Notes: generated by a model from the letters alone, not told the origin. A DNA stretch of 64,000 nt from Clostridiaceae bacterium (GCA_012840085.1 DUMB01000084.1:1-64000), one strand, 5' to 3'. Shown: positions 26,155 through 35,414, numbered from the stretch's first letter. Numbers and translations: made by a program.

Positions 26155-26260
26155 AAATTGTTGTGCCAGATAATGAGACAGCATTGTGAAGAACTTTAGA
26201 GCTGTTTTATTAGATCTTGGGCTCGGAACTTATTCTATCGAAATGCTGGCAAAACAAGTT
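26155..26260. repeat. Dispersed inverted-repeat element, copy A (full length)
   Basis: About 106 bp bounded by AAATTGTTGTGCCAG and its imperfect inverse CTGGCAAAACAAGTT. Its interior matches copy B at 58505 along its whole length (TAATGAGA.AGCATTG, CTTTAGAGCT, GCTCGGAACT, CTATCGAAA.GCTG). No coding capacity is seen, so it is MITE-like. Confidence 0.85.
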
Positions 26261-26290
26261 ATGTTAATAAATATTAAGGAGGACACTGCA

Positions 26291-26935
26291 ATGAAAAAAG
26301 GTTTAACCGAATTAGTATTTATTCTGGACAAGAGCGGTTCAATGTGTGGCTTGGAGGCTGATACCATTGGCGGTTTCAATTCAATGCTGCAAAAGCAGAA
26401 AGCAATTGAAGGTGAATGCCGCATAACAACAGTACTGTTTGACAACAATTATGAACTTCTCCACGATCGAATCGACATACAAGCCGTCAGTCCTATAACG
26501 GAAAAGGAATACCAGGTTGGTGGCTCGACTGCGCTCCTTGACGCAATCGGGAGAACAATCAATAAAATTAAAAACGCACAGAAACACACTGCTGAGGAAT
26601 ACCGCGCTGAAAAGGTTATGTTTGTCATCATCACAGACGGAGAGGAAAACTCCAGCAGAGAATATTCAGTTGAACATATCAGGAAAATGATAGAGCAGCA
26701 GAAAACGCACCATGGATGGGAATTTATTTTCCTTGGTGCAAATATTGATGCGGTAGAAACCGCAGTACACATTGGCATTTCTCCTGACCGGGCTCAAAAT
26801 TATCATGCTGACAGTGAAGGGATTGGCCTTAGCTACTGCGCAATGAGCAGTGCTATTGCTCACTTCCGTGAAGCCGACACCCTGCCGGAAGACTGGAAAG
26901 ATGAAATTCAAAAAGATTATAAGCGGCGTTTATAA
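26291..26935 (+). CDS. vWA-domain protein
   Basis: A 214-residue protein that is almost entirely a von Willebrand factor A domain. A complete metal-ion-dependent adhesion site is visible: DKSGSM near residue 12, the Thr in GGSTALLDAIG and the Asp in ITDGEEN. No signal peptide or anchor is present, so it acts in the cytoplasm, probably in a protein complex. AAGGAGG lies ten nt before the ATG; an upstream in-frame start at 26186 falls in the dispersed repeat and is rejected. It follows the macro-domain gene with a repeat element and partial terminator between, suggesting a functional pair with partly separate expression. Confidence 0.85.
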   Translation: MKKGLTELVFILDKSGSMCGLEADTIGGFNSMLQKQKAIEGECRITTVLFDNNYELLHDRIDIQAVSPITEKEYQVGGSTALLDAIGRTINKIKNAQKHTAEEYRAEKVMFVIITDGEENSSREYSVEHIRKMIEQQKTHHGWEFIFLGANIDAVETAVHIGISPDRAQNYHADSEGIGLSYCAMSSAIAHFREADTLPEDWKDEIQKDYKRRL

Positions 26936-27026
26936 ATAATATTTCGAAGATAATTAAATAAATAATATGAATGATGAAAAATATGCTGCAGTTGTGAAAA
27001 AATATACGACAGATGGCTAAAGATTT

Positions 27027-27042
27027 ATATGTAAATACATAT
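27027..27042. promoter_or_regulatory. Perfect palindrome upstream of the hemerythrin-like gene
   Basis: ATATGTA-AA-TACATAT lies 44 nt before the ATG. It could be an operator for a redox or oxygen-responsive regulator, but AT-rich palindromes also arise by chance. Confidence 0.35.
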
Positions 27043-27085
27043 GATAGGTGGTATATATTCCTTAAAGAACAAGAAGGAGGACATC

Positions 27086-27637
27086 ATGAACTGCATAGAT
27101 TTGATGGTGGAGGAGCACAGAAATATCAAAAGAATGCTTGCTGTGATCAGGAAATATTGCTATAAAGTTCTAAAGAATGAAAAAGTGCAATATGAGGATT
27201 TTTTTACACTGATTGACTTTGTAAGAAACTATGCTGACAGGCATCACCATGGAAAAGAAGAAGAGCTGCTTTTTAACAGAATGATGAATGAGCTGGGTTC
27301 TGCTGCGGAAAAGCTTGTCAGGCATGGAATGCTGGTTGAGCACGATTTTGGCAGGCTATACATACAGGAGCTGGAAGCTGCGGTAAAAAGAGTGATGGAT
27401 GGAGATGACGAATCCAGGCTTGATGTGATTGCCAATGCCATATCCTATACACATCTTCTGCATAGGCATATCGACAAGGAGGATGCCGTAGTATTCAAAT
27501 TTGCTGAAAACAACTTTTCAAAAGAAACTTTGGAAGCAATTAACCTGGATTGTGAACGCTTTGAGCGTGAAGCCCGGGAGGGTAATATACAGCAGAAATA
27601 TCTTGATATTTTAGCTGAATTTGAAGCAAAAGTGTAA
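27086..27637 (+). CDS. Hemerythrin-like di-iron protein
   Basis: A 183-residue four-helix bundle of the hemerythrin HHE family. The expected ligands are visible: H11 in MVEEHRNIKRML, HHHGKEEELLF (about 54-64), MLVEHDFGR (about 86) and HLLHRHIDKEDAVVF (about 128-140). Such proteins bind O2, NO or iron at a di-iron centre and often aid oxygen or nitrosative stress tolerance in anaerobes. AAGGAGG precedes the ATG at 27086; the longer open frame from 27041 starts inside the operator-like palindrome. A 45-bp decayed copy of its 5' end lies at 28871. Confidence 0.88.
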   Translation: MNCIDLMVEEHRNIKRMLAVIRKYCYKVLKNEKVQYEDFFTLIDFVRNYADRHHHGKEEELLFNRMMNELGSAAEKLVRHGMLVEHDFGRLYIQELEAAVKRVMDGDDESRLDVIANAISYTHLLHRHIDKEDAVVFKFAENNFSKETLEAINLDCERFEREAREGNIQQKYLDILAEFEAKV

Positions 27638-27678
27638 ACAGAACAGGAAACAGCATGATATGAAACATGTGAGCAAAT

Positions 27679-27720
27679 AACATGCTGCCAGTCACAGATT
27701 TGTGATGGCAGCATGTGGTT
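27679..27720. terminator. Bidirectional terminator hairpin
   Basis: ACATGCTGCCA and its exact inverse TGGCAGCATGT enclose a second short stem TCACA/TGTGA, giving about 16 paired bases. It lies between two convergent genes and has short T-rich flanks on both strands. Confidence 0.7.
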
Positions 27721-27731
27721 ATACTTGATTT

Positions 27732-28730
27732 CTATTTGGCTTCCGATAAATCAAACTCTATTTCAGTTGTTAATTGACTTGGATCGATTTTTTCACCGTC
27801 TTCTTCCGGAATGACTAAAATGTCAATTTTTGCTTTATACTTTCCAGAGGTTAGCTTTTCTCCGTCTTTGTTTGTCATATCCCATGTGTCCTGCCATTTT
27901 AGCGATTCACCAGGATTAATGCTTTTTGTCACAATTGCCATTGTGAAAAACTTGTCATCTGAATATCTGTATACTTCTTCGCCTTTTTCATCAGTTATAG
28001 TTATTTCAAATTGCTGTCCTGATCCGAACAACAGATTTTTTGTTTCTGTATAATGACTTATCAGTTCGAAATCGAATGTCATTTTGCCATCTTTTATTTC
28101 ATAACCGGCTTTTGTTTCAAACCTTCCCTCCATAATAGAATCGGTTTCGAAACTCAATTCATTTTTTATAGCTTCATGTGTATTACTTATTAAGGCAGCC
28201 AGTTCACCATAAGTAACTTTCGCCTTAGGGTTAAAAATTCCTCCACCGTTACCTTTGGCTATATTTTTCAAATACGCTAAAGTTATGGCATGATTGTATT
28301 TGGCGTCAATTTTATCTGTATCAGAATAGATTAGCATTTGAATAACCGCAATATTGTCTAAATCCTGGCCTGTCTTTTTTGCCCAAAGTTTCATAAGGTC
28401 ATAAACAACCGCTTCTCTGGTCATTGCATCAGGTGACCCATCATACTCCTCATCAATTACCAGCTTTACAATATTCTTATATTCTTCCTCTTTAATATAA
28501 CTCTCAAGATCTTTGTCTTTAAATATTGATTCTACATTATAGTTTTTTAATAATTTTTCAATATATGGTTTGGACCAGTGATTGTATTGACCATAAATAA
28601 TTATAGGTTTTACATCTTCAGCTAATATAGGGCGTATGTTTGCAGCCTGTACAAAAGACGGAACTGCTATAAATGCACATAATGTTCCCGCAACGACTGC
28701 ATTTCTAAATACATTGTTTTTGTTTTTCAT
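27732..28730 (-). CDS. Secreted protein with BsuPI-type C-terminal domain
   Basis: A 332-residue protein with a cleavable signal peptide (about residues 1-29, ending VQAA). The middle region (about 90-200; AMTREAVVYDLMKLWAKKTGQ, KVTYGELAALISNTHEA) resembles S-layer-homology-type helical repeats. The last 110 residues (FDFELISHYTETKNLLFGSGQQFEI, INPGESLKWQDTWD, KLTSGKYKAKIDI) match the BsuPI family, a beta-sandwich named for a Bacillus intracellular proteinase inhibitor but common in secreted proteins. GGAGGAG lies 11 nt before the ATG. It is likely a cell-surface accessory protein; protease inhibition is unproven. Confidence 0.75.
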   Translation of the reverse strand: MKNKNNVFRNAVVAGTLCAFIAVPSFVQAANIRPILAEDVKPIIIYGQYNHWSKPYIEKLLKNYNVESIFKDKDLESYIKEEEYKNIVKLVIDEEYDGSPDAMTREAVVYDLMKLWAKKTGQDLDNIAVIQMLIYSDTDKIDAKYNHAITLAYLKNIAKGNGGGIFNPKAKVTYGELAALISNTHEAIKNELSFETDSIMEGRFETKAGYEIKDGKMTFDFELISHYTETKNLLFGSGQQFEITITDEKGEEVYRYSDDKFFTMAIVTKSINPGESLKWQDTWDMTNKDGEKLTSGKYKAKIDILVIPEEDGEKIDPSQLTTEIEFDLSEAK

Positions 28731-28870
28731 ATAGATCGCATCTCCTCCGGTAATATTTTGTTTGTTCTACAATTAAGACGATAAAAAAGAGAATTTGTTC
28801 CATGTATTTTGGCCGTTTGATTTTTAGCAGGGAACAGAAAGATAATAAGCCAAATTATAGAAAAGAATTT

Positions 28871-28916
28871 CCTGAACTGCATAGATTGGATGGCGGAGGA
28901 ACGTGGAAATACTATA
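28871..28916 (+). pseudogene. Fragment of the hemerythrin-like gene start
   Basis: CCTGAACTGCATAGATTGGATGGCGGAGGAACGTGGAAATA aligns with the first 45 bases of the hemerythrin-like gene (ATGAACTGCATAGATTTGATGGTGGAGGAGCACAGAAATA, compared in pieces) with few mismatches. The ATG is lost and the similarity ends quickly, leaving a relic of a second copy. Confidence 0.6.
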
Positions 28917-28959
28917 ATATTATCAGCTGATTTGAAATTAAGGCGTAAACAGCATTTGA

Positions 28960-28991
28960 GACGGGCAATACTACTTGCTCGTCCTTTTTTT
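28960..28991 (+). terminator. Rho-independent terminator
   Basis: The stem GACGGGCAA/TTGCTCGTC with a short loop is followed by CTTTTTTTT. It lies just upstream of the GH16 operon and no longer follows an intact gene, consistent with being the relic of the lost hemerythrin copy. Confidence 0.75.
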
Positions 28992-29071
28992 TGTGCATTT
29001 TGTGCATTTTTAAATTTTCCACCTCATATAGATAAAATATATAAATTCTACTAAGGATGCGTGGAGAATAT

Positions 29072-30106
29072 ATGAAGAAAACACTTACCCGATTAGCTGT
29101 GATTTTGGCTATTGTAGCAGTGTTATCAATTTACGTTTTATATGTGCTGGAAAATCTGCCATCCATTTTGCAAAAGAGCGGCAAAAAATATGACCCTGAC
29201 AGCTCTCGGGCGGAGCTGTTACCCGAAACAGGAGCAGATGACGAACAAGTGCCGTCAGATGCAGATGATACCGCTTCAATTATACTATCTGATGATAAAG
29301 ATGTATTGTCTGATGACGCAAATGCGCTATCTGATGATGCAAATGCAATATCAGATGATACAGAAACTTATAGCACCGAACATGATAATACCAATACTTA
29401 TGGTAATGAACCCCGTCCTGACGGCGAAAGTGCTTTTGAAAATGGTGGATTAGGTCCGGATGATGCCAGTCTCAATCAGAGTACCGCGGTAGAAGATGAA
29501 ACATGGCGGGCTGTTAACCGTAGTGAAAGTTACAATAATGAACTTCAGTATTATACCCAGGATAACGTAATTTTGAAGGATGGAAGCATTACAATCATCT
29601 CTAAAAAGGAAAAAAGAGGAACAAAAAACTACACCTCAGGAATGGTCACGAGTAAATTTGGCTATTTGTACGGTTTTTTCTCATTCCGTATAAGAGTTCC
29701 AGAAGGTAAGGGACTTTTTCCCGCAATATGGCTTTTACCTGTAGAAGATAAAAAACTGCCTGAAATAGATATATTTGAGATGATTGGCAGCGAACCACTG
29801 GATTTCTATGGCGTTATTCATTACGGAAGCCCTGAACAGCCAAAGAGAGAATACTTTTGCCGCAAGGTCAAAAAAAAGGAATTTTATGAGGTAGGCATTA
29901 AATGGACAAAGAATGAATTGAGCTGGTATATTGACAATCAGCGTGTTTTTACCACAAACAAAGGTATACCAAACGAGCCCATGTATTTAATTATAAACCA
30001 GGCAATTGGCGGTGACTGGCCGGGTACCCCAGATGATGCAGCGCTTCCAGCAACATTTATAATAGAATCCTATAAATTAGAACCGGAGTTGATAATAAGT
30101 CTATGA
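29072..30106 (+). CDS. Membrane-anchored GH16 beta-glucanase-like enzyme
   Basis: A 344-residue protein with an N-terminal hydrophobic anchor (about 7-30), an Asp/Ser/Thr-rich linker containing repeated LSDDANA-type units (to about 130) and a GH16 beta-sandwich. The catalytic motif EIDIFEMIG places nucleophile Glu231 and acid/base Glu236. GH16 enzymes cut beta-1,3/1,4-glucans and related galactans or transfer glycans. GTGGAGA precedes the ATG at 29072; ATG 29057 has a poor site. Its stop overlaps the start of the glycosyltransferase gene (ATGA), so the two are coupled. Being tethered beside a polysaccharide synthase, it may trim or remodel the newly made polymer. No dockerin is present. Confidence 0.85.
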   Translation: MKKTLTRLAVILAIVAVLSIYVLYVLENLPSILQKSGKKYDPDSSRAELLPETGADDEQVPSDADDTASIILSDDKDVLSDDANALSDDANAISDDTETYSTEHDNTNTYGNEPRPDGESAFENGGLGPDDASLNQSTAVEDETWRAVNRSESYNNELQYYTQDNVILKDGSITIISKKEKRGTKNYTSGMVTSKFGYLYGFFSFRIRVPEGKGLFPAIWLLPVEDKKLPEIDIFEMIGSEPLDFYGVIHYGSPEQPKREYFCRKVKKKEFYEVGIKWTKNELSWYIDNQRVFTTNKGIPNEPMYLIINQAIGGDWPGTPDDAALPATFIIESYKLEPELIISL

Positions 30107-31437
30107 TAACAGCCATTATTACTCTTGTAACATTTCTAAGTACATTTTTTGCAATATACCATTTGCTTAGCTCATTTAGGTACAAAAAGGAGCCTCTGGT
30201 AAAGGCAAACAAGCACTTACACTTTTCCATTATCATCCCATGTTATAACGAGGCAAGAATACTGCCGAATACGATAGCAGGACTGCTAAAGCTGGACTAT
30301 GATAATCTGGAAGTCATTTTCGTCAACGACGGCTCGGATGATGATACTTTGGAAGTCCTGTTTAAACAGTTGGAAACAAGGGAATATCAGGACAGAGAAA
30401 GAATTTATGTAGCCGGAAATGTGAGGGTCTACCAATCCAGCAAGTATCCCCATATTTATGTCATTGACAAGGAAAATAGCGGAAAGGCGGATAGTCTAAA
30501 TACAGGTATAAAATTCAGTCATAATGATCTGATAGTTACATTGGATGGTGACTGCATTCTGGATAAAGACGCTTTAAATGTGATGAATCAGGTATTTCAG
30601 GATGAAGAAATCATTGCATCCGGCGGCGTGATACATGTTATGCAGTATTTCCTGTTAAACCAAAGGAGCAAGCCAATTATTGCGCTGCAGACTCTTGATT
30701 ACTTGAAGGGATTTTATATATATAAAGCATCTCTTTCCTGCAATAATGCATTGGCTATCATATCTGGAGCATTCGGTGTGTTCAGGAAGGAAGCATTGAA
30801 AGCAGTAGGCGGATTCAGAAAAGGATTGGGAGAAGACATCGATATCACCATCAAATTGCAGGAATATGCTCTAAAAAACAATAAAAAGGTAACTTATGAC
30901 CTGAGGGCTATTTGTTATACAGAGTGCCCGGAAACATGGACTGACCTTGCACGTCAAAGAATCAGATGGCAAAAAGCATTTTGGGATGCTTTGGGCAAGA
31001 ATAAAAAATTTATTTTAAGAAGGTTCTTTGAATCGAACGTATGCTTTTTTATACTTTTAGATGCGGCATTTAGCGGCACAGCTGCAGTTATTTCCTTTTT
31101 GTTCAATTTTGTATTGATTTCGCTCAGGTTTGCATATGGATTTCCGGCCCTTTTTATTATTCTTCTAGCACTTGCATTAATTTTTAACGTTATAAATTCG
31201 TTGGTAGCGATATATCGCTGGAAAAAGATGACTTTGTCTCAATATAAAGGCAATTATGCCGGTGTTTTAACGAATGGCAAAGTAAACATCAAATACCTGT
31301 TATTGAGCATCATAACGGATATTCTGTGCTTTAGCTTTTTGAGAATTTACTATTTCATAAAAGGAACTATTTCCTACTCTCTTAAGCATAGAAGGTGGGA
31401 TAAGGTGGCCCGAACAAGCAATTCATATATTGTATAA
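30103..31437 (+). CDS. Processive GT2 glycosyltransferase (polysaccharide synthase)
   Basis: A 444-residue membrane glycosyltransferase with one N-terminal helix, a cytoplasmic GT-A domain and three or four C-terminal helices. Conserved catalytic motifs are FVNDGSDDD (about 70), LDGDC (DxD; about 147), GEDIDIT (about 243) and QRIRW (the QxxRW motif; about 285), as in cellulose, hyaluronan and poly-N-acetylglucosamine synthases. No PilZ domain is fused. The start codon overlaps the GH16 stop by four nt. It probably makes and exports an extracellular glycan using a nucleotide sugar; which polymer cannot be told from sequence. Confidence 0.87.
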   Translation: MITAIITLVTFLSTFFAIYHLLSSFRYKKEPLVKANKHLHFSIIIPCYNEARILPNTIAGLLKLDYDNLEVIFVNDGSDDDTLEVLFKQLETREYQDRERIYVAGNVRVYQSSKYPHIYVIDKENSGKADSLNTGIKFSHNDLIVTLDGDCILDKDALNVMNQVFQDEEIIASGGVIHVMQYFLLNQRSKPIIALQTLDYLKGFYIYKASLSCNNALAIISGAFGVFRKEALKAVGGFRKGLGEDIDITIKLQEYALKNNKKVTYDLRAICYTECPETWTDLARQRIRWQKAFWDALGKNKKFILRRFFESNVCFFILLDAAFSGTAAVISFLFNFVLISLRFAYGFPALFIILLALALIFNVINSLVAIYRWKKMTLSQYKGNYAGVLTNGKVNIKYLLLSIITDILCFSFLRIYYFIKGTISYSLKHRRWDKVARTSNSYIV

Positions 31438-31479
31438 GCCATCATACGGAAAAAATGTATTTTGCATGGGGGCAAGAAT

Positions 31480-32187
31480 ATGGAAAGCGGGAAAAAGATA
31501 CTGCAAGTATACCGTCATGAAATAAAGTATTTTATTAATCGGATTGATGCATTTCTGCTTGCGAGCATGCTTAAGAAGTCTATGCAGATTGACTTAAACG
31601 GAAACGAAGACGGCGAGTATTGGATCAGGAGTTTATACTTTGATTCCCAGGACAATAAGGATTATCTGGAAAAAATTAATGGATATTCCGAAAGAAAGAA
31701 ACTTAGAATGCGAATTTATGATACAAGTGATCAGACTGTAAAGCTGGAATTGAAAAATAAAAGAAGCAACTATGTACATAAAGAAACTTTACAGCTCAAT
31801 AGATCCGATGCATATGAATTAATGAACGGCGACTATGACGTACTCCTTAAATATAAAAATGTGTTCGCAAATAAGGTTTATGCATATATGCATACTGAGC
31901 ATCTGAGGCCGGTTTTGCTGATTGATTATGACCGGCAGGCGTTTATTTGCCCATTTAATAATATACGAATAACAATAGATAAAAACCTGAGAACATCCAT
32001 TGACCCATGGAAACTGCATGAACCAGGGACTCCAATGGTACCGGTATTTGCAGACGGACGATACATTCTGGAAGTAAAGTTTCAGACGACACTGCCGGGA
32101 TTTATCCGGAACATGTTATCTACAATTAATCCTCAGCTTTCGTCTGTAAGCAAATATTGTTTATGCAGACAAGCTGTTTTTATATAA
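31480..32187 (+). CDS. VTC-domain protein (polyphosphate-polymerase-like)
   Basis: A 236-residue soluble protein that is one VTC/triphosphate-tunnel-type domain. Basic and acidic tunnel residues are visible: YRHEIKYFI at the N-terminus, RSLYFDS, ERKKLRMRIYD, KLELKNK and a final ILEVKF. In yeast Vtc4 this fold polymerises polyphosphate from ATP; the bacterial role is little known. GGGGGCAAG lies upstream of the ATG at 31480. Neighbours encode DUF4956 and CotH proteins, a recurrent combination in bacteria. A dispersed repeat copy separates it from the DUF4956 gene. Confidence 0.82.
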   Translation: MESGKKILQVYRHEIKYFINRIDAFLLASMLKKSMQIDLNGNEDGEYWIRSLYFDSQDNKDYLEKINGYSERKKLRMRIYDTSDQTVKLELKNKRSNYVHKETLQLNRSDAYELMNGDYDVLLKYKNVFANKVYAYMHTEHLRPVLLIDYDRQAFICPFNNIRITIDKNLRTSIDPWKLHEPGTPMVPVFADGRYILEVKFQTTLPGFIRNMLSTINPQLSSVSKYCLCRQAVFI

Positions 32188-32209
32188 CTTACACTGACCT
32201 GAATAAATT

Positions 32210-32258
32210 GTTAACCTGGCTTGTTGTGGCAGTATTTCGATAGCAGCAACAAGTTAAC
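32210..32258. repeat. Dispersed inverted-repeat element, copy D (short, reversed)
   Basis: Bounded by GTTAAC on both sides, with CTTGTTGTGGCAGTATTTCG then ATAGCAGCAACAAG. Its reverse complement carries the family core CTATCGAAAT.CTG.CACAACAAG. The centre is deleted compared with copies A and B. Confidence 0.75.
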
Positions 32259-32296
32259 TTAGCTAATGATTAAAAAAAAGGAGAGGAGATAGAGAT

Positions 32297-32965
32297 ATGA
32301 ATGAAATAAACTTGTATAAGTATTTAGTGGATAACAGCAACTTGTACACACTGGAAACCATTGCATTCAATATGGCAATAACAGCAGTGCTTGCCCTGTT
32401 TATGTTTTTGATTTATAAAATAACGTTTTCCGGTGTTTTATATTCACTGAGTTTTAATGTTTCGCTGGTCATTATTTCCATGATAACAGCCATGGTAATC
32501 ATGGTAATTGGCAACAATCTCGGTATCTCTTTAGGTATGGTAGGCGCATTGTCAATTGTGCGTTTCAGAAGTGCGATTAAGGAGCCACGGGATCTTACAT
32601 TCCTGTTCTGGGCTATTGCCATTGGGCTTGCTGCAGGCTCGGGAGCATTTTTGATAGGGGGCGTTGGCAGCTTGTTTATAGGCTTTATGATATTGGTATT
32701 CAGCAGGGTTGTACATAAAGAGAACTGTTACCTACTGGTAATAAAGGGCAGTGAAATCAATACAAAAGAAGTGGAGAAATCATTATCACAGTACGGTATC
32801 AAGAACAAGTTAAGGTTGCATAATGTTGGCCACAATCTCATGGAAGTTACTTTTGAAGTTTTCATAAAGGATCAAAAGAAACATAGTATTGTAGAATACT
32901 TAAAGCAAAATCATGGAGCTCAGGAAGTAAATCTGGTATCATTCAACGGTGAAGTCACAGGTTAA
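32297..32965 (+). CDS. DUF4956 membrane protein
   Basis: A 222-residue protein with four hydrophobic helices in its first 140 residues, including the highly conserved LGMVGALSIVRFRSAIKEPRDLTFLFWAIAIGLA region (here in two segments). A cytoplasmic ferredoxin-like C-terminal domain follows (LLVIKGSEINTKEVEKSLSQYG; about 145-222). This is the DUF4956 family, of unknown function, often encoded beside VTC and CotH proteins and perhaps a channel or export partner for the VTC product. GGAGAGGAG lies before the ATG. It is 32 nt upstream of the CotH gene, in the same operon. Confidence 0.83.
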   Translation: MNEINLYKYLVDNSNLYTLETIAFNMAITAVLALFMFLIYKITFSGVLYSLSFNVSLVIISMITAMVIMVIGNNLGISLGMVGALSIVRFRSAIKEPRDLTFLFWAIAIGLAAGSGAFLIGGVGSLFIGFMILVFSRVVHKENCYLLVIKGSEINTKEVEKSLSQYGIKNKLRLHNVGHNLMEVTFEVFIKDQKKHSIVEYLKQNHGAQEVNLVSFNGEVTG

Positions 32966-32997
32966 AGATGAGATGTTTTATGCAGGGAGTGGCAATA

Positions 32998-35397
32998 ATG
33001 ATAAAGCGTTTATGGGATAAAATTCTTTTTATACTGCTGTGCCTGATGTTGGTACTTACCACAGGTACCAGGAGAAATATTTTTGCTACTGCTTATAAAC
33101 AGCTTCAGAAAGTTGATTCTTATGGTGTTGTTATTAACGAAGTGATGTCAGATAACAGAAACGCCATACAGGATAATAACGGTGACTATAGCGATTATAT
33201 AGAACTATATAACAATTCCGATGAGCCAATTGATTTAAAGGGTTTTGGTTTGTCTAACGATGCGAAAAAACCTTTTAAGTGGAAATTTCCGCAGGTTATT
33301 CTTGAGCCGCAATCCTTTTTGGTTGTCTGGGCTTCCGGCAATGCCGATTATGAAACAAGGCATCTTCATACAAACTTCAAGATCACAAAAAATGATGAGG
33401 TAATTATACTTACATCTCCTGATGGTACATGGAAAACTGTATTCCTGTTGCATGATATGTATGAAAATATATCCTGCGGGCGAATACCTGACGGAAGTGA
33501 TACTATAGCCTGGTTTGACGGTGAAACTGCAGGAACGGAAAATACATTGCCGCCCTTAAAGGAAGGCTGTGCTTCAAAAAGACTTGTACCTGTCATTTTC
33601 TCAAAACCCGGCGGCTTCTATGAAAATGAAATATTGCTTACTTTAACACATGAGGACAGTGATGCCCGGATATATTATACCCTGGATGGTTCTGACCCTA
33701 CCATGGATTCTATACCATATGAAGGTGAGATCAAGATTCCATGTAAAACCAATGAAGCTACTGTTGTACGTGCCTGTGCTTTCAAAGAGGGCTATCCCAG
33801 GAGTAAAATTGTCACTAACACCTATTTTGTGGAGAAGGGGATTTTCAGGAAATATGATATTCCTGTCTTGTCAATTGTAACAGACCCTGATAATTTATTT
33901 GATTACAGAAAAGGCATATATGTTGCCGGAAAAGTGCGTGATGACTGGATTAAGGCACATCCTGATGAAGTTGTCGGGTCTAATACGCCGGCAAATTACA
34001 CTCAGGAAGGAAAGAAATGGGAGAGACAGGCTCATCTGGAAATTTTCGAACCAGACGGGACAGCCGGTCTGAGACAGGGAATTGGAATCAGGACCCACGG
34101 CGGCTATTCCCTGAGTCATGCAAATAAGACACTAAAACTTCTGGCAAGAAATGACTATGATGATAATGCAATGTTTAATTATGATTTCTTCCCAAACGAC
34201 TCAGAGGAAGATTTGCCGGTAACCGGTGTCATTATGAGAAATTCAGCCACCGATGCCCACTATACATTTTTCCGTGATGCTTTTGTTCAAAGCCTGGCAG
34301 ACCCTTCGATTTTAGATTTGCAAAAATCCCAGCCCGTTATTTCATTTATCAACGGCGAATATTACGGTATATATAATATTCGTACGCTGTATAATGAACA
34401 ATACCTGTATAACAAGTACGGAATTGCGCCGGAGGATGCGGTGGTTATCAAAAATCCTTCCGGAGGAATAGGAGACGAAATACAGATGGGGTTCCAGGGT
34501 GATGAAATTCCCTTCTGTCAGGTCTATCACTTCATTGCAAACAACGACATGAGAATAGATGAAAACTACGCATATGTAGAGACACAAATAGACATAGACA
34601 ATTATATTGAATACAACATCCTTGAGATATACTGCGGAAATGAAGACTGGCCGGCAAATAACGTGCGTATCTGGAGGAAAAGAACAGCCAAATATGAGCC
34701 GGAGGCGCCGTATGGAAATGACGGCAGGTGGAGATGGATGATATTTGACCTGGATTATGGATTTGGCTTGTTTGGAAGGAGTTATGAGTTTGATTCACTG
34801 TCAATGGCAACTGCTATAGGAAGTAAAAACTGGAACAATCCTGATGAGTATACAATAATGCTGCGGTCGCTTCTACAAAATGAGACATTCAGAAACAAAT
34901 TTGTCACCCGGTTTGCTGACCTGCTTAATACAAGATACAGTGCAGAAACAGTACTGGAAAAGTTAGACAGTTTCCAGGCCATGTACGCTCCTTATGTAGA
35001 AGATCATATTATACGGTGGAACCTGCATAAGTGGCGAGTCGAAAACTGGTTGGCACAGGTTGATATCATAAGGAATTACGTTAAAAACCGTCCGTATTAT
35101 ATGCGTCATCATATATGCAATTATTTTAATCTGGATACGGTTGAACTTCATCTCACAGTAGGCGAAGGTGGAAAGGTCAAAGTCAATACAATCGAACTGG
35201 AACCTGGCAACACCCCATGGAACGGTGTATATTTCAAAGGAATTCCTGTAAGGCTTGAGGCAATTCCCCGGAACGGTTACGAGTTTGTCGGATGGACAGG
35301 TACAATTGAATCGGAAAATCCAAACCTGACTGAAAACCTTACTTCTACCACCAGCCTGCATGCAGTGTTTAAAAAAGCAGAAGCAGATAAAAGCTAA
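32998..35397 (+). CDS. CotH-family protein kinase with lamin-tail and repeat domains
   Basis: A 799-residue secreted or surface protein. After a signal/anchor (about 5-25) come a lamin-tail domain (VVINEVMSDNRNAIQDNNGDYSDYIELYN; about 35-130), a chitobiase-C-like segment (ARIYYTLDGSDPT), a CotH kinase domain (about 290-690) and a beta-repeat (GYEFVGWTGTIES). The kinase has GIRTHGGYSL, FRDAFVQSLA, NGEYYGIYNIR and the metal-binding WRWMIFDLDYGFG. CotH of Bacillus phosphorylates spore-coat proteins. GGGAG precedes the ATG at 32998. It overlaps the following gene region closely, so it belongs to the GH16-GT2-VTC-DUF4956 operon. Confidence 0.87.
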   Translation: MIKRLWDKILFILLCLMLVLTTGTRRNIFATAYKQLQKVDSYGVVINEVMSDNRNAIQDNNGDYSDYIELYNNSDEPIDLKGFGLSNDAKKPFKWKFPQVILEPQSFLVVWASGNADYETRHLHTNFKITKNDEVIILTSPDGTWKTVFLLHDMYENISCGRIPDGSDTIAWFDGETAGTENTLPPLKEGCASKRLVPVIFSKPGGFYENEILLTLTHEDSDARIYYTLDGSDPTMDSIPYEGEIKIPCKTNEATVVRACAFKEGYPRSKIVTNTYFVEKGIFRKYDIPVLSIVTDPDNLFDYRKGIYVAGKVRDDWIKAHPDEVVGSNTPANYTQEGKKWERQAHLEIFEPDGTAGLRQGIGIRTHGGYSLSHANKTLKLLARNDYDDNAMFNYDFFPNDSEEDLPVTGVIMRNSATDAHYTFFRDAFVQSLADPSILDLQKSQPVISFINGEYYGIYNIRTLYNEQYLYNKYGIAPEDAVVIKNPSGGIGDEIQMGFQGDEIPFCQVYHFIANNDMRIDENYAYVETQIDIDNYIEYNILEIYCGNEDWPANNVRIWRKRTAKYEPEAPYGNDGRWRWMIFDLDYGFGLFGRSYEFDSLSMATAIGSKNWNNPDEYTIMLRSLLQNETFRNKFVTRFADLLNTRYSAETVLEKLDSFQAMYAPYVEDHIIRWNLHKWRVENWLAQVDIIRNYVKNRPYYMRHHICNYFNLDTVELHLTVGEGGKVKVNTIELEPGNTPWNGVYFKGIPVRLEAIPRNGYEFVGWTGTIESENPNLTENLTSTTSLHAVFKKAEADKS

Positions 35398-35414
35398 TGA
35401 AGGGAAGAACACAC

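Noticed and set aside
26186..26290. Longer N-terminus for the vWA protein
   Set aside because: It is translated from repeat copy A. AAGGAGG and a standard vWA start lie at 26291.
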